NCBI GenBank assembly: GCA_007127615.1
Contig: SKZB01000482.1
Coordinates: forward strand, 1 to 6,480
DNA from: Phycisphaerales bacterium
GTDB lineage: Bacteria > Planctomycetota > Phycisphaerae > Phycisphaerales > SM1A02
Direction of reading: 5' to 3'
Length of the DNA stretch: 6,480 nt
The notes beneath the pieces were generated by a model. It had not been told where the DNA came from and did no database searches. It saw nothing but the letters and a program-made list of their open reading frames with translations. Made by a program: the position numbers and the translations under genes. Numbering within the stretch: position 1 is the stretch's first letter; each line of letters opens with the position of its first letter. This document shows, one piece after another, positions 1 through 4,915 of this stretch.

Positions 1-727
1 CACGGTCCCGATCGGCGCCGGTGTACGCGCCGCGAACGTGGCCGAAGAGCTGGTCCTCGATCAGCGTCTCGCTCTGACCCGCCGCATTGAACGTCACGTA
101 GCGCTTCTTCGCGCGTTTGGAATGTTTGTGAATCGCGCTGGCGATGAGTTCCTTGCCCGTCCCGGACTCGCCGGTGATGAGCACGGGCATGGTGCTCGGC
201 GCGACCTGTTTGACGGTGGCGATGATCTGCCGGATGGCGGCCGACTCGCCGATGATGCCCTCGAAGCCATAGGCCGACTCAACCTGTCCGCGAAGGGTCG
301 TGTTCTGGTGGCGAAGCAGGACGGTCTCCGCCGCCCGGTTGACGAGATTGCGGAAAACTTCCAGATCGAGCGGTTTCTCGATGAAGTCGTACGCCCCGCC
401 CTGCAGAGCCGCCTTGGCCGTCGGTACGTCACCGTGAGCGGTCACCATGATCGTCTCCGCATCCGGCTGATGCGCTTTGGCGAGTTCAAGCACCTCCAAC
501 CCGGCGGTGTCGTTCTCCATGACCAGATCGGTGACGATGACATCAAAGTTGCCGTGCAGGATCTCTTCGCGCGCCGCTTCAAGGCCGTTGACGATCGTAC
601 AGACGTGGCCCGGCCTGCGCAGCGCCTCGGCCATGACGTCCGCATGGTCGGGTTCATCGTCGATCAGCAGCACCTGGGCGTGCAGCTCGGTGGTCTCGGG
701 AACCGGGCGGGGGGAAGACGTCCTCAT
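1..727 (-). CDS. Sigma-54-dependent response regulator, NtrC family (N-terminal part, runs off left edge)
   Basis: Cytoplasmic two-component regulator that, when phosphorylated, activates sigma-54 promoters by ATP hydrolysis. 242 codons are visible. A receiver domain spans about residues 17-135: acidic pair D23/D24, probable phospho-acceptor D67 in VTDLVM, T96 in VTAHGD, and K118 in DFIEKPL. A linker leads to the AAA+ domain, which starts near residue 157 (GIIGESAAIRQI). Walker A GESGTGKE is at 186-193. The sigma-54 contact loop is GAYTGA at 233-238, a Tyr-for-Phe version of GAFTGA. The rest of AAA+ and the HTH domain lie outside the window. The start is the ATG at 725-727: an in-frame TGA lies shortly upstream and no other start comes between. 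No Shine-Dalgarno is visible (GCCGCCCC precedes the ATG). The gene sits 93 bp after the cold shock gene, separated by a terminator, so it probably has its own promoter. The cognate kinase and targets are unknown. Family assignment is firm; a specific name is not possible. Confidence 0.96.
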   Translation of the reverse strand, partial: MRTSSPRPVPETTELHAQVLLIDDEPDHADVMAEALRRPGHVCTIVNGLEAAREEILHGNFDVIVTDLVMENDTAGLEVLELAKAHQPDAETIMVTAHGDVPTAKAALQGGAYDFIEKPLDLEVFRNLVNRAAETVLLRHQNTTLRGQVESAYGFEGIIGESAAIRQIIATVKQVAPSTMPVLITGESGTGKELIASAIHKHSKRAKKRYVTFNAAGQSETLIEDQLFGHVRGAYTGADRDR

Positions 728-736
728 GGGGCGGCC

Positions 737-742
737 ATTGTA
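737..742 (-). promoter_or_regulatory. Possible -10 element (TACAAT) for the NtrC-type gene
   Basis: On the minus strand TACAAT (5 of 6 matches to the sigma-70 -10 consensus) lies 9 nt before the ATG at 727. Transcription from it would begin almost at the start codon, giving a leaderless or nearly leaderless mRNA, which fits the missing Shine-Dalgarno. No convincing -35 is seen 16-18 bp upstream, because that stretch is the T-rich tail and stem of the cold shock terminator. Chance is a real alternative. Confidence 0.3.
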
Positions 743-750
743 CTCATTTC

Positions 751-783
751 AAAAAAGGAAAAGCCCAGGCACGATGCCTGGGC
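751..783 (-). terminator. Rho-independent terminator of the cold shock protein gene
   Basis: A perfect 9-bp GC-rich stem (GCCCAGGCA at 763-771 pairs with TGCCTGGGC at 775-783) with a 3-nt loop. On the minus strand it is followed by a T-rich tail, TTTTCCTTTTTT (762 down to 751). It lies 37 bp past the cold shock stop codon and ends 23 bp before the start of the NtrC-type gene, so it insulates the two minus-strand genes from each other. Confidence 0.88.
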
Positions 784-820
784 GTTGGGATCACATTTCG
801 ACGGTCTGAGTGCGTTTCGA

Positions 821-1024
821 TCAGAGCGGGCGCACGTTTGAGGCCTTCGGCCCCTTCGCTTCTTCCGCCAGATCGAATTCAACCCGCTGACCGGGGCTGA
901 GCGACTTGAAACCGTCCATCTGAATGTCGCTGTGGTGGACGAAGACATCCTTGCCGCCATCTTCCGGCGTGATGAATCCAAATCCCTTTTCGTCCATAAA
1001 CTTCGCTACCGTACCGGTGGCCAT
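821..1024 (-). CDS. Cold shock domain protein (CspA family)
   Basis: Small cytoplasmic single-stranded nucleic-acid-binding OB-fold protein, typically an RNA chaperone that melts mRNA structure. It has 67 residues, the usual family length. RNP1 is KGFGFI at 13-18 and RNP2 is DVFVHH at 26-31. The C-terminal part ([20 protein letters not shown]) matches the family's last strands. The Trp of the usual KWF motif near the N-terminus is replaced (VAKF, K8), so one stacking aromatic is missing; the RNP aromatics F15, F17, F28 and H30 are kept. The start at 1024 (MATGTVAKF) fits family ends, with a weak AAAGG about 8 nt upstream. The frame stays open upstream to a GTG at 1117. A good promoter gives a leader of about 93 nt, which suits csp genes whose leader RNA controls translation. 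The gene is monocistronic, with a terminator downstream. Confidence 0.96.
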   Translation of the reverse strand: MATGTVAKFMDEKGFGFITPEDGGKDVFVHHSDIQMDGFKSLSPGQRVEFDLAEEAKGPKASNVRPL

Positions 1025-1123
1025 GGTGAGGCCCTTTCTTTTCGTCGAGCAAACCGATCTGGCCGAACGCAGCCGAACCGAGCAGAGGGGTGACGTGCCT
1101 ACTCTGACTTGAAACACGAATGG

Positions 1124-1152
1124 ATTATAGTGCCACCGATCGAAAGGTACAA
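1124..1152 (-). promoter_or_regulatory. Sigma-70-type promoter of the cold shock gene
   Basis: On the minus strand a perfect -10 TATAAT (1124-1129) stands exactly 17 bp from TTGTAC (1147-1152, 3 of 6 matches to the -35 consensus). An A/T-rich stretch further upstream (about 1168-1186) could act as an UP element; it stands out in otherwise very GC-rich DNA. The predicted transcription start is near 1117, about 93 nt before the cold shock ATG. Confidence 0.75.
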
Positions 1153-1467
1153 ATCGGATTGCCGATCATTTTTCAGGAAATTTGCCCGGCCGCGGTAGGC
1201 GGCACCGGCGACCGTTTCGCCGCTTCCCCCTCCCCGCGGTAACAACGACCATCACCCCGGCGAGAGCGATCGGTACGACGGGACCGCCCGCCCGCCGGGA
1301 ACCCCCGCCGCCGCATGGGGCGACCGGAGACGACCGGACCATGCGGCCGCTCCGCGCTCGGGGGCTTCCCGTGGCCCGGACGAATCGATCGCGCCGCGAG
1401 CAGCCGCCCACCGGTTGGCGTCCCCGAATTCACCTGCCATCGAGCCGACAGGCCCGGCAGAACGATT

Positions 1468-1498
1468 GACCGCGGAGGAACCACAGCCGCGCGCGGTC
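1468..1498. repeat. Inverted repeat upstream of the cyclophilin gene
   Basis: GACCGCG (1468-1474) and CGCGGTC (1492-1498) form perfect 7-bp arms around a 17-nt spacer. It ends just before a weak -10-like TACACT (1502-1507) and about 70 bp before the cyclophilin start. It could be an operator or a hairpin in the leader, but in DNA this GC-rich it may be chance. Confidence 0.35.
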
Positions 1499-1551
1499 CC
1501 ATACACTACTAGGTGAAAAACCGACCTCTGGAGACTCCAATCATTCAGCAC

Positions 1552-1564
1552 AGAAGGAAGGAAG
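1552..1564 (+). promoter_or_regulatory. Ribosome binding site of the cyclophilin gene
   Basis: A purine run, AGAAGGAAGGAAG, lies 4 nt before the ATG at 1569 and contains AGGA cores 5-10 nt from the start. It is one of the few clear Shine-Dalgarno sequences in the window and fixes this start. Confidence 0.75.
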
Positions 1565-1568
1565 CCCG

Positions 1569-2045
1569 ATGAGCAGCTACCCCCAGGCGATCATTTCCAC
1601 CAACCACGGCGAGATCAAAGTCGATCTCTGGAACGATGTGGCGCCGAACCACGTCGAGAACTTTCTCAAGCTCGGCCGGGAGGGCTTCTACGACGATCTC
1701 ACCTTCCACCGCATCATTCCGAAGTTCGTCATTCAGGGCGGATGCCCGGAAGGCACCGGGACCGGGGGGCCGGGCTACACCGTCGATGCGGAGTTCAATG
1801 ACCGGGAGCACCATCCCGGCACGCTCTCCATGGCGCGTTCCGCCGATCCGAACTCGGCGGGAAGTCAGTTCTTCATCTGCCTGACCCGGGAGTACTGCCA
1901 GCATCTGGACGGCCAGTACACCGGGTTCGGTCAGGTCATCGAAGGCATGGATATCGTCGAGAAGCTCGGCAAGACGCCGACCGACGGACAGGATCGACCG
2001 ACCGAACCCCTGGAGCTTCGCAGCGTCAAGCCGCTCGATGACTGA
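1569..2045 (+). CDS. Cyclophilin-type peptidyl-prolyl cis-trans isomerase
   Basis: Catalyses cis-trans isomerisation of X-Pro bonds during protein folding. It has 158 residues, typical of compact bacterial cyclophilins, and no signal peptide, so it acts in the cytoplasm. The cyclophilin signature FHRIIPKFVIQGG is at 46-58, with catalytic R48 plus F53 and Q56 in the active-site pocket; the usual Met after the Phe is Val. SAGSQFFI at 96-103 is the second conserved block, with F102 matching the hydrophobic pocket Phe. The segment HLDGQYTGFG (112-121) has His where cyclosporin-sensitive cyclophilins carry Trp, as is common in bacteria, so weak cyclosporin binding is expected (inference). The start is supported by a strong purine-rich ribosome binding site. 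The next gene follows after 111 bp with a large inverted repeat between, so co-transcription is uncertain. Confidence 0.97.
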   Translation: MSSYPQAIISTNHGEIKVDLWNDVAPNHVENFLKLGREGFYDDLTFHRIIPKFVIQGGCPEGTGTGGPGYTVDAEFNDREHHPGTLSMARSADPNSAGSQFFICLTREYCQHLDGQYTGFGQVIEGMDIVEKLGKTPTDGQDRPTEPLELRSVKPLDD

Positions 2046-2064
2046 TCCGACGGACCGGGTCGGC

Positions 2065-2100
2065 CCCGGCCGGATTCTCGCTTCGATTGTCTCGGCCGGG
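2065..2100 (+). repeat. Inverted repeat / hairpin after the cyclophilin gene
   Basis: Perfect 8-bp arms, CCCGGCCG (2065-2072) and CGGCCGGG (2093-2100), around a 20-nt loop, starting 19 bp after the cyclophilin stop. All pairs in the arms are G-C. No T-run follows, so it is not a classic intrinsic terminator. It may stabilise the 3' end of the upstream transcript or attenuate readthrough into the next gene. Confidence 0.45.
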
Positions 2101-2156
2101 AGGGGGGAATAACGCCCGCCATCCGGGGTCTTTCTGTCGGCACGGAGGACACCACC

Positions 2157-3086
2157 ATGATGACCTTTCAGTTCGCATCCATGATCCTGAGCTCCGCCCT
2201 TTTGACCGGGTGGGGTCCGCCCCCGGCAGAACGGTGGGCTGACGGTGGGATCGAATCTGCGGACGATGTGACCATGATCCCCGCCCCGGATTTCAGCGGC
2301 ACCGCCTGGGGTATTCAGGATGCGCCCCGGATTGCCGCCGATTTAAAGCCCAAGGAGGCCGGCGATGAGCCGGAGAAGGCCGACCCCGCTCACGCACTGC
2401 TTGATCGACTCGAAACGGCGGCGGCGGACCTGGAATCGTTCACCGCGGAGATCATCTACGAAAACTGGGACGATCTGCTCACCCGCCGGGAGATACGACA
2501 GGGGGAGATCATTTACCAGATTGATTCCGAGACCGATGCCAAGAACTTCGCAATTCTCTTCGGGTCCCTGACCGTGAACCAGCGGCGCCAGACCCGCCTC
2601 CGCCACTACGTCTTTCGTGATCGCTGGCTTGCGGAGATTGACCACGAAGCGAAGCAGTTCATCAAGCGCGAGCTGGTGCCGCCGGGCCGGCAACTCGATC
2701 CGCTCAAACTCGGTGAGGGACCGGTCCCACTGCCGATCGGACAGCCGAAGGACGAAGTTCTCAAACGCTTCGAGGCCACGCTGATTGATCCGCCGGGTGA
2801 TGAGTTGGCCCTGCTGCGCGGCCTGGTTGAAGTGGACGGCTTGCGCCTGACCCCCCGTGAAGGATCGCCGGAAGCCCGGGATTACCGGCGGATCGATCTG
2901 TACTACGACCGCGCCACCAGTCTGCCCGTCGGCATCAATGTCATCGAGGTGAACGGCAACCGCAAGACGGTGCGCCTGCGGAACATGCAGCGCAATCCGA
3001 AGTTGACCGATGAACAGGTGGAGCGACTGAGCATCGACGAACCGGACCCGCGTGAGTGGTCCATCGATATCCGTCCGCTGAACTGA
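2157..3086 (+). CDS. LolA-like outer-membrane lipoprotein-sorting family protein, probably exported
   Basis: 309 residues. The first 20 or so are hydrophobic (FASMILSSALLTGWG), consistent with a signal peptide or anchor but without the usual basic N-terminus. Residues 25-78 are a low-complexity, Asp/Glu/Pro-rich linker. From about 78 the pattern fits the LolA/LolB/LppX half-barrel: an N-terminal helix (LLDRLETAAADLESFTAEI, 81-99), strand-rich segments such as REIRQGEIIYQI (111-122), a hydrophobic-ligand-type middle, and a C-terminal block where YYDRATSLPVGINVIEVNG (249-267) and KTVRLRNMQRNPKLTDE (270-286) match the typical LolA ending. LolA proteins carry lipoproteins across the periplasm; planctomycetes have many divergent relatives of unknown cargo. 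A GGAGG (2144-2148) lies 8 nt before the first of two consecutive ATG codons. It is convergent with the next gene, 25 bp apart. The fold call is by eye; the function is inferred. Confidence 0.72.
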   Translation: MMTFQFASMILSSALLTGWGPPPAERWADGGIESADDVTMIPAPDFSGTAWGIQDAPRIAADLKPKEAGDEPEKADPAHALLDRLETAAADLESFTAEIIYENWDDLLTRREIRQGEIIYQIDSETDAKNFAILFGSLTVNQRRQTRLRHYVFRDRWLAEIDHEAKQFIKRELVPPGRQLDPLKLGEGPVPLPIGQPKDEVLKRFEATLIDPPGDELALLRGLVEVDGLRLTPREGSPEARDYRRIDLYYDRATSLPVGINVIEVNGNRKTVRLRNMQRNPKLTDEQVERLSIDEPDPREWSIDIRPLN

Positions 3087-3111
3087 CTTGCGCGGCGACG
3101 TTCGGCGGGAC

Positions 3112-3999
3112 TCAGTCGGGCGACAATTGGCCGGATGACACCCGGCGAATCACCTCGATCGCCCGGGCGATGTCTTCGGCGCGATGCTCGCCGGACTCGC
3201 GTTCGATGACAAGGTCCACCGCGCGGCGCCAGCCGAGGACTTCCTTCACGAACGCCCTCCAGTCCACCGCGCCGTCACCGACGGGCACTTCGGTCCCCCA
3301 CTCCCCGGGCGCGACCGGGGGCGTGGCGTCCTTGATGTGAATCTGCCGCACGTTGATCGCCAGTCGCCTGAGCGCATCGATCGGATCACCCGTGCCGTAG
3401 AGAATCATGTTGGCCGGATCAAAGTTGACGCCGACGTTCTGTCGATCGAGTTCATCGAGCACCGCCAGGAGCGTCGCGGCGGATTCCTGTCCGGTTTCGA
3501 AGGCGATCTCGACGCCGCGCGTTGCGAAGAGATCGGCGATCTCGGCCAGCCGGCGGAGCATGACGAGCCGTTCCGCATCGCCGTTGGATTCGGGCAGAAA
3601 GCCGGCGTGGAAAGTGACCAGGTTGATGTCATGGTCAGCGGCCAACCCCGCAATCCGGACAGCATGTTCTCGATTGGCTTCCCAGGTGGCGTCCGGCCGC
3701 ACGCCGCCGGTTCGGGCGATCGATTCCCGCGAGGTGTAGTCCTCGCCCGCCAGGGCCATCATGCCGCTGACGATTTCGATTTGATGCGTCTTGAGAAGGT
3801 CGAAGACGCCCGTCCACCGCTCCGGCTCGTGGACCAGGGGTGAGAGCGCGAGCTGAATCCGGCGGCACTCCAGTTGGTCGATCGATTCGAACAGATCGTC
3901 CGGCCCTTCCGGCCGGAGCGACCAGGAACAGATGGCCCATCGGGATTCCACGGTGGCGGACATTTTCCAGGTCTCAGTCGGGGGCGTCTTGTGAATCAT
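3112..3999 (-). CDS. Sugar phosphate isomerase/epimerase (xylose isomerase-like TIM barrel)
   Basis: Cytoplasmic AP-endonuclease-2/xylose-isomerase-like TIM barrel, 295 residues, near the family's usual size. The expected divalent-metal ligands are all present in order: E168 (IAFETGQE), D194 (NFDPANM), H221 (IHIKD) and E266 (VIERESG). H131 in VTFHAGF is a further active-site candidate. The barrel begins at RWAICSWSL (20-28). The family interconverts keto-sugars or inositol-type substrates; the substrate here cannot be read from sequence, and no sugar transporter, dehydrogenase or kinase gene is adjacent. The start at 3999 is the longest option. An in-frame ATG at 3963 (MSATVESRWAIC) fits family N-termini at least as well, and neither has a clear Shine-Dalgarno. 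The gene is divergent from the next plus-strand gene, sharing a region with two GGAAT palindromes, and convergent with the LolA-like gene, with no terminator visible in the 25-bp gap. Confidence 0.92.
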   Translation of the reverse strand: MIHKTPPTETWKMSATVESRWAICSWSLRPEGPDDLFESIDQLECRRIQLALSPLVHEPERWTGVFDLLKTHQIEIVSGMMALAGEDYTSRESIARTGGVRPDATWEANREHAVRIAGLAADHDINLVTFHAGFLPESNGDAERLVMLRRLAEIADLFATRGVEIAFETGQESAATLLAVLDELDRQNVGVNFDPANMILYGTGDPIDALRRLAINVRQIHIKDATPPVAPGEWGTEVPVGDGAVDWRAFVKEVLGWRRAVDLVIERESGEHRAEDIARAIEVIRRVSSGQLSPD

Positions 4000-4033
4000 G
4001 AGAACGGGCCGGTTCGGCGATCGTTGGCCCGGG

Positions 4034-4072
4034 TTCCGATCGGAATCACACTCGGGCGGTGGAATCCATTCC
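4034..4072. promoter_or_regulatory. Pair of GGAAT-containing palindromes in the divergent promoter region
   Basis: TTCCGATCGGAA (4034-4045) is a perfect 12-bp palindrome. GGAATCCATTCC (4061-4072) is a second palindrome with arms GGAAT/ATTCC around CC. Their centres are 27 bp apart, and both lie between the divergent starts at 3999 and 4166. A weak -10-like TACGCT follows at 4088-4093. They could be operator sites for a dimeric regulator serving both genes. This is inferred from symmetry and position only. Confidence 0.35.
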
Positions 4073-4165
4073 GCGGGACGGTTAGCATACGCTCTTCCGC
4101 ATTTGTTGTGTGGCCTGCCGGATCGACCGGTTGAGGCCGATAGGAAGGCGGTCTGCCCTCAGGGA

Positions 4166-4801
4166 ATGGCACCGGTGACGATGGCCAAAGCCGAATCGAC
4201 GATGAATCAGCGTGATCGATCCCAACCGGATCACCCGGCCCGCCGCACCCTCGGCCAGCGGATGGAAGCGTTCATCAGTCGGCTGAGCACCCGGAACAAC
4301 TTCTGGCACAAGGTCTGCTCGCTCATCTGGCTCCCCTACGCCTTTCGCTCGGGCATCACGATGAAGCGGCTCGGTTCCACGACCTTCAGCGCGGTGCTGC
4401 CCTTCAAGCGAATCAACCGGAACTGGTACAACGCCATGGCGGGGGCAGCGCTGCTGGGCAACTCCGAGGTCGCCGCCGGCATGTACCTCTTCAGCGAATG
4501 CGGCAGCGACTACATCGTCGTCTGCAAGGAGATGAATTACCGTTTCCTTCGGCCGTGCATGGGGCCGGCGGTGTACCACATCGTCAACGCGGAGGACGTC
4601 GAGAAGAAAATCGCTGAAGGCGGCGAGTTCAATATTGATCTCGAACTCGAAATCCGTCAGCAGATGAAAAAGAAGGGCAGGGAACTTCGTGTCGGCCGGT
4701 GCATGATCACCTTTCACTGCACCCCGAAGTCACACATGCGCAAAAAAGCCGAACGGCGGCGGGGGCGCGAGAAATCGCCCGAACTGGTTGAAAAGTCCTG
4801 A
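4166..4801 (+). CDS. Hotdog-fold protein resembling DUF4442 thioesterase-like family
   Basis: 211 residues, cytoplasmic. A basic N-terminal extension (1-45) precedes a domain at about 46-185. The core resembles DUF4442 / acyl-CoA thioesterase-like hotdog proteins: beta strand STTFSAVLPF (71-80), then RNWYNAMAGAALLGNSEVAAG (85-105), which corresponds to the central helix entered by an N-x-x-G-x-x-F/A-G-G-A-type motif, then strands YIVVCKEMNYRFLRP (116-130) and RVGRCMITFHCTP (175-187). The tail (188-211) is strongly basic and probably disordered (MRKKAERRRGREK). Hotdog thioesterases hydrolyse acyl-CoA or related thioesters; the activity here is unproven and no catalytic Asp/Glu can be assigned by eye. 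The ATG at 4166 is the best start among several in-frame ATGs (4181, 4202, 4262). AGGAAGG at 4142-4148 is too far away to be ideal, and the frame stays open upstream to 3998. The next gene follows after 114 bp. Confidence 0.72.
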   Translation: MAPVTMAKAESTMNQRDRSQPDHPARRTLGQRMEAFISRLSTRNNFWHKVCSLIWLPYAFRSGITMKRLGSTTFSAVLPFKRINRNWYNAMAGAALLGNSEVAAGMYLFSECGSDYIVVCKEMNYRFLRPCMGPAVYHIVNAEDVEKKIAEGGEFNIDLELEIRQQMKKKGRELRVGRCMITFHCTPKSHMRKKAERRRGREKSPELVEKS

Positions 4802-4880
4802 GAGACAAGCGGGACCCGGTCACATGCCCGGCCTGCCGTTCGTCGGTCAAGGCCTCCGCGTGGCTCCCTCCATGGTGACT

Positions 4881-4908
4881 TTGCCGGTGCGCACCCGCTT
4901 GGTACGCT
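4881..4908 (+). promoter_or_regulatory. Candidate promoter giving a leaderless mRNA for the membrane protein gene
   Basis: TTGCCG (4881-4886) and TACGCT (4903-4908) are separated by 16 bp and resemble -35 and -10 elements (4 of 6 and 3 of 6 matches). The -10 ends 7 nt before the GTG start at 4916, so transcription would start at about the start codon itself. No Shine-Dalgarno precedes the GTG (CTCTGCGGC), which agrees with leaderless translation. The matches are moderate. Confidence 0.4.
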
Positions 4909-4915
4909 CTGCGGC

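Larger units (their letters stand above)
1153..1568. other. Intergenic stretch without a convincing gene
   Basis: About 415 bp between the divergent cold shock and cyclophilin genes. The left end carries the A/T-rich upstream part of the cold shock promoter; the right end carries the inverted repeat at 1468-1498 and the cyclophilin ribosome binding site. The middle (about 1187-1460) is very GC-rich and open in several frames, but the translations are Arg/Pro/Gly-rich with no recognisable domain and no ribosome binding site. A minus-strand frame ending at 1166 contains the hydrophobic run VVPIALAGVMVVV, which I do not consider enough to call a gene. Confidence 0.6.

Noticed and set aside
38..841. 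Long plus-strand ORF of 267 codons opposite the NtrC-type gene
   Set aside because: It is the antisense shadow of the receiver/AAA+ coding frame, has no domain of its own and overlaps the cold shock terminator.
1166..1411. Minus-strand ORF with hydrophobic run VVPIALAGVMVVV followed by basic residues, resembling a membrane-anchor tail
   Set aside because: There is no ribosome binding site, the rest is Arg/Gly-rich low complexity, several overlapping frames are equally open, and it ends against the cold shock promoter. I cannot distinguish it from noise.
3184..3843. Plus-strand ORF of 219 codons across the isomerase gene
   Set aside because: It is antisense to an intact TIM-barrel gene with all metal ligands, and has no recognisable domain or ribosome binding site.
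3998..4165. N-terminal extension of the hotdog protein to an ATG at 3998
   Set aside because: It would run through the divergent promoter region with its palindromes and overlap the isomerase start; the extension has no family similarity and no Shine-Dalgarno.
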